64,000 nt of DNA from Gnomoniopsis sp. IMI 355080 (Eukaryota; Ascomycota; Sordariomycetes; Diaporthales; Gnomoniaceae), in contig JAPEVC010000094.1 of NCBI GenBank assembly GCA_027946555.1, positions 62,001 through 126,000 of the forward strand. Reading direction: 5' to 3'. Position 1 is the stretch's first letter. Every line of letters begins with the position of its first letter. The translations under genes were made by a program, and so were the position numbers. This document shows positions 1 to 11,406 of the stretch, piece by piece. Under the pieces are notes generated by a model, which was not told the origin of the DNA, ran no database searches, and saw only the letters and a program-made list of their open reading frames with translations.

Positions 1-607
1 CGTGGCTGATGAGTCTTCTCTTGAGTCTTGGCTATTCTCCTCACGACATCGAGAGCATCCTGCATACATCCTCTGAAAGCCAGCGACGTCTTCCCGGTGG
101 TGTCGAGCGCGTTGCACGTGTTTGCGCGTGTCCATTCCGTCGGAATTAAGAATCAGGTAGAGCCGGGGTATACGGCTAAGGACACCTAGGTATCCGGACG
201 ACATGGTTACTGTCACGACACTGGTGAAAGGTCTCACAATATTAAACTCCCTCGAGATGCGAGGGACCTGCGTGTCCCTTTTGTATTCAGGGTTCAACAA
301 AGTGAAGACTTCGCGCAAGTCGTTATTTGGACGATGCTATAAAGAAGGGAAGATACCAGCGTCGGTAACTAAAAGAAAAGTATGGCTGTTCGTCGCTGAA
401 TGTCAACCTGGAATGAGTGTGAGGAAGGACCTGAAAACGCGATAATCCCAATAAATTTTGCGCCCAGTGTGTCTGCCCAGTGAAAGGAAAGTAGATGATG
501 TACCCGCACAATGCATTTTCTCGATCCCAGAAATGTTCTGATCCGTTGATTTTGTAACGTAGTGGGGACCGTGAAGTCCGTTGAGATACCGTCTTAGAAC
601 AACCTTC
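1..607. other. Intergenic, no gene seen
   Basis: Only short overlapping open frames with no recognisable protein character. An ACCTAGGTA-type palindrome lies near 184-192. The region is downstream of the fasciclin gene and should hold its 3' UTR. Confidence 0.6.
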
Positions 608-2090
608 CTATAGCTCAATCTCAATGCTCGAACTTTCGTCGTTCTTGGTAGGCTCGACGTAGTCCTCAAGCCTCTCCATCAACTCCTCCACACTAACATC
701 CTCGCCAAAGTCTTCACTGTTCTTCTTGTGGTGCTTGTGAGGTGGGATCAGAACGCTACTAGGAAGGTGAATGACACCGTTCTTTGCAATGGCGTCCTGA
801 ACCTTGATCGAGATATATCCGTTGATCTTCACACGGATGATGCCACCCCATCGAGCGACGTCGATGGCAATGTTCTTGTCACCAAGTAGCGTGGGGACGT
901 CCAGGTGGTAATGGCCACGGCCGACATCGTCACGAGTCTCGGCATCAGACTCGGAGTAATACGCGTCAGAGTAAACGACCTCGTTAGGTACAATGTGGTA
1001 CTAGAAACGTTGTCAGCATATTACAAAGAGATGATGGAAATATGCGAGTACGAAAGCGAGGAGGGCTTACCTTGAGGATGGCCTTAAGGTAGCCAAGACC
1101 CTTCTCCGTGTTGAAGAGGAAGGCGTTCGCGGCAGGACCGAGCTTGGCAAAGGCAGCATTGTCGGGAGCAAAAACCGTGCTGCCTACCATCTTGACACCG
1201 TGAATAAACTCGGTGAAGTTCGTCTTGTCGTAGGCGAGAAGCAGAGTTGAAAACTTCGATGGGAAGAGGGTAAGCTCACGACCGACAAATGGTGGCGGCA
1301 CCAGGATACTCTTGACGGCGTGAATGACACCATTCTTGGCTCCCTGCAATGCTTGTATTAGTTTTGAGAATCATCTGACTGGGAAGTAGAGCCAACATAC
1401 AATGTCGACAGCAATCACTTTGCTGTAGAAGTTCACTCGGACACCTGACAACAAGCCCACGCTCGTTCTGAGACGCTGAGGTTTATCGCCTAGAAGTGGC
1501 TCGTCCAGAGCGGTGGGCAGCGTGTGTGTTACGAGCACGCGTCCGGCAGGATACAGGCCCAAGCCAATGTGGTACTTCAGGACAGACTCGATGAATTCTT
1601 TAGAGGGCTTCTTGTCCTTAGGGATGTGCTCGAAAGCTGAGTCGACAGGGACGAACAGAGTGTAATTCGCCTTAGTGCTGTTCAACAACTGCACGATGTC
1701 GTCGTACTCGTCGACGAGCTTTGCGAATTTGGTTGTGTAGTTGCTTTTACTAATGAGCTGGTAGATGGTCAAGTCCGATGTCTTGTGTCCATGACGAGGC
1801 CTGTCTGTGGCGTCGACTCCGAGCTCCTCGTCGTCATCGAAGATCGACTCTAATTCGGTCTCGATCTCTCCTTTGACTTCATGCACGACATCTTCGACAA
1901 CGGTCGAAAACGTGTCGACCAGATCATGGGCTGATTTCGAGATCGAATCAGGTGACGACAACCAATCCAGCCATGAGATGTCGTCCTTGGGCTGTTCCTC
2001 ATGGACCGGGAGCTGGGCAAAGACTTGGGCGTCCGGGACGACGAAGGCAGTGGCCACAGCGACAAAGGGTAGAAGCGTAGCGGACTTCAT
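608..2090 (-). CDS. Secreted/vacuolar fasciclin (FAS1) domain protein, two FAS1 repeats
   Basis: Three exons on minus: 2090-1401, 1343-1071 and 1000-608, with introns 1400-1344 (donor GTATGT) and 1070-1001 (donor GTAAGC), giving about 451 aa. The start is the ATG that opens a hydrophobic signal-like segment (MKSATLLPFVAVATAFVV). An upstream in-frame TTG would add seven residues and is not used. After an acidic spacer, a first FAS1 unit starts near residue 106 (DLTIYQLISKSNYTTKF, FVPVDSAFEHIP, KYHIG) and ends at the NGVIHAVKSILVPP motif. A second unit follows (FPSKFSTLL, VFAPDNAAFAKLG, YHIVPNEV, NGVIHLPSSVLIPP). The tail is acidic. FAS1 proteins are cell-surface or vacuolar adhesion proteins. 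No GPI-anchor signal is visible at the C-terminus. The family call is solid; the cellular role is not. Confidence 0.85.
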
Positions 2091-2629
2091 CTTGATGTTC
2101 TTTGGCTTCAATAGGGAGGATAAAACCAGATGAACTGCAGAGCTTCGAAGCTCTTCAAATCGTGCAGAGTAGAAGGACCGTGTCTCTCACTGAGACAAAG
2201 CACCAGTGCAATGACTAAGTAGACGTGACGTCAAGAGCAGCCGTTGGATCCGAATTGTCGGGTATATGCTTGAGGTTCAGTTCTGTAGCTCGAAGTTGTT
2301 GCAACAGAAGAACAAAACAATACAAAAATTACAATCGGTCGAAGCTATCGATGTCAGTGATTGCATGACTTCTCCAGGTTACTCTTGCGTCGTCATCCGT
2401 TTCAACTGTCGTGCCATGCGATTGGCGTCCGGAACTTCGGAGCGGTTTCGCCACAAGCTTCGGAGTGATCAATGCCCCGGCCCCGTAGGAGTATGGTCGT
2501 GTCTCCGTCAGCCAACCTCGGCTCGCCTCCGGGGCCGCCAGGACTGCACGCGGAAACTTCACAACTTTCAAGAGACTCTTGAACGTGATATAGAATTCAA
2601 GCATACCAGTCCGTGACAGATGCGCCAAT
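2091..2629. other. Intergenic between fasciclin and HD-domain genes
   Basis: Holds the fasciclin promoter side and the 3' side of the HD-domain gene. Two overlapping open frames on opposite strands (about 2266-2652) have no protein-like features and are treated as chance. Confidence 0.5.
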
Positions 2630-3337
2630 CTAGGAAAACCCCTCATTCTCACTTTCCCACCAGCCTCGGAAAATTTTGAGTCTCTCCGTGCGCTCCCTTG
2701 CCAGCGCTTTCCCCGTCTCTGTCTTCATCATTCCCTCCAGGAGCTCGAGCTTTTCCTTGAAGTGCTCAATGGCCCCATCCAAGCCGTCCTCTCTGCCCTT
2801 CGCACCGCCGAAGGTGAAACACCGTGCGATGCCTACAGCTCCAATAGCATCCAGCCGATCTGCGTCTTGTACAATCGCGAGCTCCGGGATGTTGGCGATT
2901 TTGTCCTGGACTTTTTGAGGGTCTTTTTTCTCAGTGGAAAAGGACACGTGCAGAACTAGATCCTGCACCTTGTCCGCGAGCAAGGTCGGGGCCCCACGCT
3001 CCAGCAATACATTGCGGACTAGAGTGTTCGCGTCTTGCCCTGATTCAAGATACTTTTTGTCGCCGACGTCGTGAAGAAGTGCCCCGAGCGTGACTAAGCT
3101 CTCATCGTACTGGATCTGTGGGCTAATTCCTGACGAGCTGCTTGATACTCGGGCCCGCTCTTTCTCTAGGATGAGTTGAGCTAATCCGAGGACGCGTTTT
3201 ATGTGTTTGTAGTCGTGGGATGCGTCATAATGAGACATGTACTCCTCCACGAAGACCTCAATGGAAGAGATGAGCGTTTTTGGTGGTTCTGTGTCTTTGG
3301 CGAGCCCATTCAGCTGGCTTGGCGCGGAACCAGACAT
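2630..3337 (-). CDS. HD-domain metal-dependent phosphohydrolase
   Basis: Single exon, about 235 aa. The ATG at 3337 is used; two residues upstream is only a GTG. The HD superfamily metal ligands are visible: H41 and H45 in ASHDYKHIKRV, the H89-D90 pair in LGALLHDVGDKKYL, and the downstream acid in QDADRLDAIGAVGIARCF (about D158-D163). The layout (short N-terminus, HD core, GGAKGR segment, then a helical C-terminus rich in E, K and L) fits the cytosolic YpgQ-like or yeast-type uncharacterised HD hydrolases. These cleave phosphate from nucleotide-like substrates, and the substrate here is unknown. It runs in the same direction as its neighbours but has its own spacers of 539 and 248 bp, so nothing suggests joint transcription. 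Confidence 0.85.
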   Translation of the reverse strand: MSGSAPSQLNGLAKDTEPPKTLISSIEVFVEEYMSHYDASHDYKHIKRVLGLAQLILEKERARVSSSSSGISPQIQYDESLVTLGALLHDVGDKKYLESGQDANTLVRNVLLERGAPTLLADKVQDLVLHVSFSTEKKDPQKVQDKIANIPELAIVQDADRLDAIGAVGIARCFTFGGAKGREDGLDGAIEHFKEKLELLEGMMKTETGKALARERTERLKIFRGWWESENEGFS

Positions 3338-3585
3338 CCTCACGGAAAGTCTTGCTATGCGTCACAACGATAGTAAAGAAGGTAGCTTCGATATTTGGCA
3401 AAACTCTGGACGTCTTGAGAGAGATCGGCAAAGGAGGTGTTTGTGTGGAGTCGACATTGTCATGAATGTGAACAGACGCGCCGTCCTGTCTGCAGACGCG
3501 TTTGCGAATGATTACCAGATATTACGTAAGCCCGTCCGAAGTGAAGCGCTACGCAGCGATACCTAGGTACTTAAGTGGGTAGACT

Positions 3586-4662
3586 TTACTTGGCTTCGTG
3601 CTCTCCCTCCGGAATATACATGCCATGTCTCCCCTGGTACTTGGATGTCTCTGCAGGCTTCCACCCTCCTTGACTCAACAAATCCCCGGCTGTGGGTTGG
3701 AAGATTTCAACCTTTAGTGGACGGCAGCACTTGATCATGTCCTTTTCACTATCGCTTCCGAAGCCCCATAGCGACAAGTCGCCGCCGGGACAGGTGCCTA
3801 GATTTGAAAGAAAAAAACTCTGTCAGCTTTTTTCATCAAAGTAAAACGACTGGGAACGAACGCACTCAGGGCCATGAGAACATCCTGTTCAGCCAAGAAC
3901 TCAATGTAATCCCCGGCCTGAGCGGGGCAGGGGTTCATGAAGTATCGCCCTTTCTCGTCCAAGCCAGTGACCTGGAACAGATTGATCACATCATGAACGT
4001 CAGACTCGTTCAGGCCATATGGAATTACAGCCCTAGTGAGGTTGGAGTGACAGTGGAAGTCGTATGTCTCGCCTGACAGCACCGTATTGATGTACGGGTC
4101 ACAACGTGTGCCCAGCAGATCATGGACTCGTCCCCCATGCTCGTCTTCACCATACCAAGACAGACTGTCTGCGATAATGGTGACCAGCGGGCGCATGTAG
4201 GGGAGACAAGACCAGAGTCTGTCGTAAGTCGTGACGTGAGAAGCGTGCAGCTGCTTGGTACGGCTCGCCCAGAAGCGCTCCCGGGGATTGTGTGCGTTCC
4301 AGATATTGAGGTCGCCTAAAGCACAAATCAATTTTTGACATTGACATTGAAGCTGAAGGTTGTTCGTCGAGTCCCAACGCTTCGATAACTGCTTCCGGTT
4401 GGGAAAGGGGGACCGCACCGACTTGTGGCCCCTCGGGCGTACTGATCCTTACTATAGACCCCGCAGGTGCTTTCCAAGCTCGCCCCGAGCGAATTGGGAT
4501 CACAAACTCCTCCACAAGTGTCCTGGGAGCCTTTTGAAAAGAGTCGTACAGCCCATGAGAGACGGCTAGCGGCGAGCCTGCTGAGGGCAGGTATGCCGGT
4601 ACCGGCTTGGGAATGGGCTTCCGGGAACGGAGACGCTCTGCGGCGTTTGTTTGGTCACTCAT
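3586..4662 (-). CDS. DUF1989 (urea carboxylase-associated) family protein
   Basis: Three exons on minus: 4662-4419, 4315-3866 and 3797-3586, with introns 4418-4316 and 3865-3798. The frame is continuous across both junctions (QVGDLNIWN and MALSTCPGGDLSLWG), giving about 301 aa. An in-frame ATG at 4704 could add 14 residues; MSDQTNAAERL is chosen as the ordinary cytosolic start. DUF1989 signatures are present: GxxVRI near the N-terminus, the DLNIWNAHNPRERFW block, the central CDPY segment, the DFHCHSNLTRAVIPYGL segment, DVINLFQVTGLDEKGRYF, and the C-terminal CPGGDLSLWGFGS motif. In bacteria this family accompanies urea carboxylase. In fungi it is a stand-alone protein of unsettled enzymology, so no reaction is assigned. 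Confidence 0.85.
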
Positions 4663-5373
4663 GTTCAGAGTTTCTTCTCGACAGACACGCAAGAACGCTG
4701 CCAATGAATAAGAGGTTATGCTAGACTGAGGAGTGCGAAAGTGGCAGCGTAGTGCTCGAAAAGATAGGTGTGAGTACTATCAAGGTAGGGAGGGAGGGAC
4801 CTCAGGTTGGTATCTAGCAACAGCTCGAGAAGCCGCCGAGAAAACTATCAAGCTTGACAAGATAGTGATTTGTGGGCCCCCCACTTGGACTGATTTCATA
4901 AAAACGCAAGTCATCCTGGTTGCGCTATCGGGCATATCCTGTCAAAATCCAAAACAGTAGATATTCTCACTGTCTAACGGGGAAAACAGACTTTCAGATT
5001 CAAGTAGGTATTTTGGGGACACCTCGGTACCAACAGCATTAATGATTTTGTAGGGTTAGGGTTCAGACGAGCTTTGTATGTGCATCAGCACCTCGTATGG
5101 AACTAATGTTTCCGTCATTGTATACAAAATCGCGGTAAAGTCATAGATTTCTACGACGTCAAGCGACGTGCCAGAATCTCGGCGCGATCTCTCCACGAGC
5201 TTGGTTCAATCCTGAAGCTCAAGCCATCAACGAAGTAGCTAATCGCTCCCTCGGCAGATTTCCGTCCAATTGTCATTTGTCAATAGGTACGTATACTATA
5301 ATACCACTAGGTTTAGGACCCTCGGTCTCTACCGATTACTCGTCGCCTGGTTCCGCATCAGCGACAGTTGGCC
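4663..5373. other. Intergenic, no gene seen
   Basis: Upstream region of the DUF1989 gene and downstream region of the giant gene. No protein-like frame, repeat or RNA gene stands out. Confidence 0.5.
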
Positions 5374-8300
5374 CTACGGCACAGAATTTGTTAGCTTTGG
5401 AACGGCTAGAGACAAGGTGGAAGACTGGTGATGCAACTCACTTCTCGAAATTCCTGGCTCAAAATCCAGGGACGCTTGAAGCTTGGAGCTCTCATCTACC
5501 GTTGATCGAGGTTGCTGATGCTGAGGCACGCTTTGGCGCCCCTCCTCCGGATTCTCATGCACTGCTGACATGGCCTCTGTCTTCCTGCGCGATACGTCCC
5601 TCTCTCTCTCCGATTTCACGGCCGAAGACCTTTCAGGGACGCTTGAATCTGGAGCCGTACGACGAAGTCTGCCACTCATGTCCCCTGTGGATTGGGATCG
5701 CGAGCCAGCGGGTCGCTGGGGTCGCTGAGGTCTCCTCTCAGCAGCGGTAACTGCCGTATCCAGCATCCAGCGATTCACATCAATGCCTTCCTCACGCTTG
5801 ACACGTATTTGTGAGCCGCTGGTTGCCTCGCCGACGTAAGCCCGGCGATCATCCTTTGTCGTCCGGATCGGTTGTGGTCGCCCATCAGCATCGTAGACCA
5901 TAGATGAACGTTTTAAAGATGAGCGTCTTTCTGGGGCTTCAAGCCGACTGCGATTAAGGGTGGCGGCGAGCTTGTCCCTCCATGAGGTGCGCCTCCCCAA
6001 AGGCTCGATTCCATCATGATCTTGTGCGCATGATGACCCTGGTCTACTCCTTTTCATCGCAGGGCGCGTGATACCGGGACTTGAATCTATCATAACGCTC
6101 CTCTGCGTCTTCTTGTTCTCAATGTTTTCCCATCTGGCCCTGACTAGCTTGTCCTGCTCCTTAGAAGTGATCTTGTCCCAATCGTCCTTCTGCCTTGTCG
6201 GTGCAGCAATGTCTGCGATAGACCTCGGAGGGCGATCTGCAATGATCTTATTCTGCTCCTGGAGTCGAGGCTCATTGTTGTCTCGAGATCCCGCTTCTGG
6301 AAAGCTAGAGGGATCGCGGTCCCCGGAATCGTCAGAGTCTGCTTCGGACTTGGAGTGAGGCCGGTCTAAAGGACCCTCTGCTTCATGATTCCGAGGCTGA
6401 GCCCCGCGAAAGTCGAGGGGTGATTCCGAGCGACGCTTCCTTGACGTAGAGAGTCGTCCTCTACCGGCACGACTGTACTTGCCATCTTGATGGTTTGCAG
6501 GTTGTAAGCGAGAATACTGAGGCGAGTCGCTGAAGTCCTTGTCGCATGTATCGCCTTCGTGCACATTGGAAGCATCACGATCGCCGGCCTCGCCACTTTT
6601 TGCTTCGAAACCAGCGCCAGGCTGGTCTAATGCTCCCTCTGATTTATCCTGGTCCCGAGGGTGAGCTTCATCAAGAATGGGAACACCGCTGTTTCCGAGC
6701 TCATTGTCCGCTTCAAATCCATCGTCACTCTGATCTACCGCCGCTTCTGGCTCTTCGTGGTCTCGAGATTCAGCTTCACGGAGACTGGGAGGATCGCGGT
6801 AGCCGATCTTGCCAGTGTCCCCTTCGGATCCAAAATCAGGCTGATACTCAGCCCAAATATCCGTCCGCTCTCGAAAGTCGGTCTTAGTTGGCTCGGGCGT
6901 GAGATCGTGCTCTGATCGTGTCGTGGTATTGTGAGAACGTCCCATCCTTGATCTTATAGCGCCCCTCCCAGCGATATACAAATCAGGTGACCCTTTTGAA
7001 TGAAATCGGCTGTACACAACAAGAGCATTACGGGAATCCGGCTGGGGGCTCTCAAGATCATCTCCGTGCTGGTTGGTCTCGTCCCTTCCCAATTCGCTCC
7101 GCTGTTCCTCATCACTGTTCCCCCTTGTCCTACTAAACCGTTGGTCTGCCTCCTCTTCTTTGTCAGAACCCGTCACCTTGCGCTGTTGCCTTTTTATGTT
7201 GTGAGAATCATCGTTAAAAGAAGCATCCCCATCCCGTTCTGATGAAGTATCGCTGCTGTCAGTATAGTTCTTCCTATGAGTCCTGGATCGGCGTCCGGAC
7301 TCCTTGCCTACAAGCCGATCCTGATAGCCCCGGTTCTCGGGGCGTCTCTGTCTCTCCGGAAAGTCCCTTAGACGCTCTGCTGCCAGCTGGAGTTCCTCGA
7401 AGTGTTCCCGATCTCGTCGATCCTTGAATTCTTGCGCTTGTCTTCCCTTAATATACTTTGCATCCTGTTCTTCCGCTTGACGTTTGATTTCTACCGCTCT
7501 ATAAGGGTTCTCTTGCCTGGTGCGTCTTTCTGCCTCGATTGATGATCGCCGAGTCCCGTAAGAATCAGTATAATCAACAACATCTTCAACATACGTGGAT
7601 GCTTGTTGATGAGCATCAAGACGTGACAATGGTTTCTTGGAAGAGTCGTAAGATCGCAGATTGGAAAATGGCCTGATCTTCACCTGTCCTTGTGCTCCAG
7701 CCGGACGTCGCTGCAGCGGCACTGGGCCATGGAGCAGGTGGAGTAGAGATGTTTCATAGCGACTGGGAGGCGGATCGTGCTCAGCATTCTGCCATATAAA
7801 TTGCTCTACCTCCCGTGAAAGTCCCAGATCCATATAGAAGCTTGCCGGCTTTCGTAGCCTCGCCGTGCTCTTGGGACCTTCAAGAGTCCGCTTCACTGCT
7901 CTCTCAATGAAATCCCGAGCCCACAAAGTTGTGGCATCGCCCTGGTCAGTAGTCTTTTGGAGCTCCTTGAGTAGTCTTTCCTGAGCCGATCGGTCTTTGC
8001 AGATGAGATAGCTTGACAACAAAGTGACAAGATGCCCTTGTTTGTCGCCCTGCGTTTCATTCTGCAACTGTGCAAGCTCTTGGAATATGTGGGTTGGGTC
8101 TTGAGACATTTGAATGAGCAATCTGTAGCATTCAGCTTGGGACTTGTAGTCCTTCAGCTCCTTTGCCAGATTCAGTGCCAATTGGATCCGTTCAGTCTCC
8201 TCCGCAGGAACCATTGGTCCAATCCACCCTGGATTCTCGTTGGTCTTGGGAACATAGAAAGTGCTGGGAGATTTAGTGCTCTGACTTTGCCAGACTACTC

Positions 8301-10655
8301 CCGGGAATCCCTGCAGACGAGTCTCGTTGGCATGCCATGGGAGTTCCCTGCTTTGCTCTTGACTCCGTAAAGCATCAATGACATCCTCAATGATCCAGCG
8401 GGTGAAAGGTCGGCTCTTCATCGCTTTAGGAGTATGAGCCACAATAGCTTCGGCGCGAGATGTCGCCTCGTCCAAACACCAAGGCCAGAGTCTGTATGGT
8501 TCCAGCAAAATCCCGAGCTGGGCTAGATTCGTCGATTCATCGTCCTCATCCAATACCCAGTCGTCATGCAACGAGCATTTGATGTCCCTTGTCCCGAACA
8601 ACATCTTGTCCGCTGAGTCGGAGAACGCTGCTGAAACTGCAACGTAAAGATCTTTGAAGTCCCATATACGGCCCTCGATTAGTAGCTGTTTGAACAAAGC
8701 TGACCAGTCGACCCATCCCGCCGCGGCATCTTGAAGGCCATCAGCATAGTACCACTCAGGTAGGACATGTCCAATCTGGGCACACAACTGAAGGGTTAGG
8801 ATCACTACCTGTATCTACAGGACTAGTCAATAAATCATACACTATATCATGGGCCTAGCTACGATAATGACCAGACACATACCTCAGTTGAGCCTATTTT
8901 TGGTCCGAATTTGAAGTTGTTAATCGCATACCAAGCTTCGCTGCATGCCTCCCCGAAATTCCCATTCCTGTGTATGTTCGTCGTAGCCTTCAAGAGCCTC
9001 CAATTTTGGCGAAGAAGTTCCATGTCGTCTCGGTTAGACGATGGTTCAGTATCCTGCACCAGCGATCCTCCGTTAGAGTGGATAGAGATGCTTTCGTCAT
9101 CTTGACCAGGATCGTAATAATTTCTCACGCTATCCAAGGATCGTGATCGTTGTAGGGGGCTCCCATTTGAGTGGCGCACACCGGGCTCAAACTTGGCGCG
9201 ACGAAAAGGACGATCAATAATCACTGGGCTTGGAAAGTCACAGCGAGCCCTGCCAGACGGTTCTCGGTCGACAAAACGTACCCGGTCGTTTTCAATCACC
9301 TCGGACGGAGGACTCGGCGAGCGATCAAGTCGCTCCACAGATCGCGTGCCCAGTCGTGCACGTTCAGGGACAGTCTCGCGGCTGCGGCTTCGCCGTCGCT
9401 CCTGGTTATAGTCTTCACCTCGCCTGCGACTCCCGTCTCGAACCGCAGGCGGTGTAGGCGAGCGGCTGGAGCTCCAGCTTAGTTTCCTGGTCGTGATGAT
9501 AACAATTTCGGATGACGGAGACCGTGATCGTGATCTTGCCGGCTTCACTCCCTCGACGTCTTGATCGCGTAAAACGAGGGATTCAGTTTCGGAACGACGT
9601 GCGTCTTCTCGTTTGGGAAGAGGATACCGGTGCTCGTCGGTGATTTTCTTATCAGGCTGTGGTGGCGGCCGGGGTCGTCTAGGCGGAGGAATCGGTGGTG
9701 TACCATAATAGACATCCCGCGCCTTGTGTGGGTGGTATGCCTCTGTCCTTGCGCCTAATGCGCGTCCTCGAGATCGAGACCGGGATTCATAACGAGACAG
9801 ATTTCTGTACCACCCCTCAACGCTCTCAGTGTACCACAGCGTCTCTCTAACCTCCTTCCCAAACACGGCTTCGGGATTTAGGTCTTCCAATGCGAGGTAA
9901 TCGCCTTGATCCAGCAGCATCTGGCCATACTGTACGAACACATATGGGTTGTTCAAGTACGGCTCTAGATTGCTCTGGAAGTAATCCCGAGCCGCGCCGA
10001 GATTGCCCAGCTTATGTAGTTGAGAAAACTCTTCCAATTCCGTCTCATGATCATCTGTGATCAGAAGTTCAAGGTGAGTGGTAGCGTCCTGGGCATGATT
10101 CAGATCAAATACGGTCTGAAAGAGGCCGGGTACATGCTGAGAGTCGCGTTGCAGCTTCGGGATATCGTTCCGGGCCTCTTCATATTCCAGCTTTTGATCA
10201 TTAGGATTGTTCTTTGTGGAAGCAACTTTGTCTGGCCGCCAGACGATGGGCACATCCACATTGGCTGCAGGGCCCGAGGCTCGTGGCCCTGGTCTAACTT
10301 TGACCATCTGACTTGAAGAATGGCTACGCATATGCTTTGGCAGCGTAGGATGCAGAGCGGAAGCTGAAGCTCCTTGCCCCCTGTCGTGAGCGTCGTCATC
10401 TGCGTACCTCACTGACCTGCTCGGTATCTGTCCTTTTTCATACCGACGACTGTAATCATCGGCACCCCATTCTTGACCCCTTGAGGTAGATGAGCGCCAA
10501 TTAGGCCTGGCATAAGAATTGCGTGACTCCTCATGATTACCGCGGCTCGGGTCGGCCGTCTTGACTCTCGGTGCTTTATCGTCCAAGTCAGAAGCATTTT
10601 TCGGCTCGCGCGCAGCGAAGTAGCTCCGGCTCTCGCGGTAGACCGATTCCGGCAT
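5374..10655 (-). CDS. Giant disordered, charged protein (about 1728 aa), function unknown
   Basis: Two exons on minus, 10655-8883 and 8787-5374, joined by intron 8882-8788 (donor GTATGT, acceptor TTCAG). Two blocks look folded. The first lies in the N-terminal third (FSQLHKLGNLGAARDYF, then NPYVFVQYGQMLLDQGDY) and resembles helical-pair, TPR-like segments. The second spans the splice junction and the start of exon 2 (NWRLLKATTNIHRNGNFGEA, then LCAQIGHVLPEWYYADGLQD and WSALFKQLLIEGRIWDFKDL). Most of the rest is low-complexity: an RS-rich stretch (ARSRSRSPSSE, RRRSRSRETVPER), a long Arg/Glu/Asp coiled-coil-like region, and an imperfect tandem repeat listed separately. I do not recognise the family. 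The RS and charged character would suit a nuclear or RNA-associated scaffold, but that is inference. The upstream exon limit is uncertain because the N-terminus is disordered. Confidence 0.75.
6260..6830 (-). repeat. Imperfect in-frame tandem repeat inside the giant gene
   Basis: Four to five degenerate copies of a unit of roughly 38-40 codons, centred near 6300, 6410, 6550, 6665 and 6780. Each carries a core like GDRDPSSFPEAGSRD or YRDPPSLREAESRD, followed by an acidic stretch such as ALDQPGAGFEA or AVDQSDDGFEA. Copies have diverged in sequence but keep the reading frame. Confidence 0.65.
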
Positions 10656-11406
10656 TTTTGGATGCAAATGATCCTCAGAGGTGAAAGTCAGGAGGAGAAG
10701 GCCAACACCCTGTGGAGACTGATCAGCGTCGAATCGTGTCTGTATTGTACATGATGAAATCTGCTGTCATATCTGCTGTGTGTTGATTCCATGTACGCAT
10801 CAGGCCAGAAAAGAAAGATGTAGGAACCGTTCTCTTATCATATCCCCGGTTGGAAGTCAGATCCGATAGCGCTGAGTTCATTCGCAGACCTTGGAGCACC
10901 GAGTTGAAGCACACAATCTTGTGGCAGCGGTCCTGTATCACACTGTTGCATAGACTAGTCCAGATTTAGTTGATGATGGAGGCGGACCACACAGCCCCTT
11001 CAAAGTTGAGGGCCCAAGAGGGCTAAGTTTGCTCTCAATGGAACAAAATTTTGCAACAAGGCAGGGTTAGCTGCAGATATCACGCATGGCCTCCGCTTGT
11101 TATGTGCGGCTGAGTCTTACCACGCGTTTTCCAACCCAACCACCCAGCTGCCACCCCCGAACGATGACCGGGCCCCGCATACATCATGCCTGGGAGGCCG
11201 TCCTTCGATCCTGCAGCAGCAGGGCGTAAGCCACATGCATATATTCGGGGCTGTTCAAAACACTGACCGGTAAGCGGCTGCATTACACAAGAGTTTTCGG
11301 ACCTCTTTTAACCTCGACGTTGACGATTAAGTATTCAATGTTCTGGCGAAGGAAATGTTGCCAAATAAACTTCCTTCTATAACAACGACGCAGTAACCTC
11401 GGCCTG
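10656..11406. other. Divergent promoter region between the giant gene and the orphan gene
   Basis: The two flanking genes point away from each other across this 751 bp segment. Short open frames on both strands show no protein character. Confidence 0.45.

Noticed and set aside
1..60. CTGATGAG near the left edge, recalling a hammerhead ribozyme core
   Set aside because: No matching stem II, GAAA segment or closing stem follows at the required spacing.
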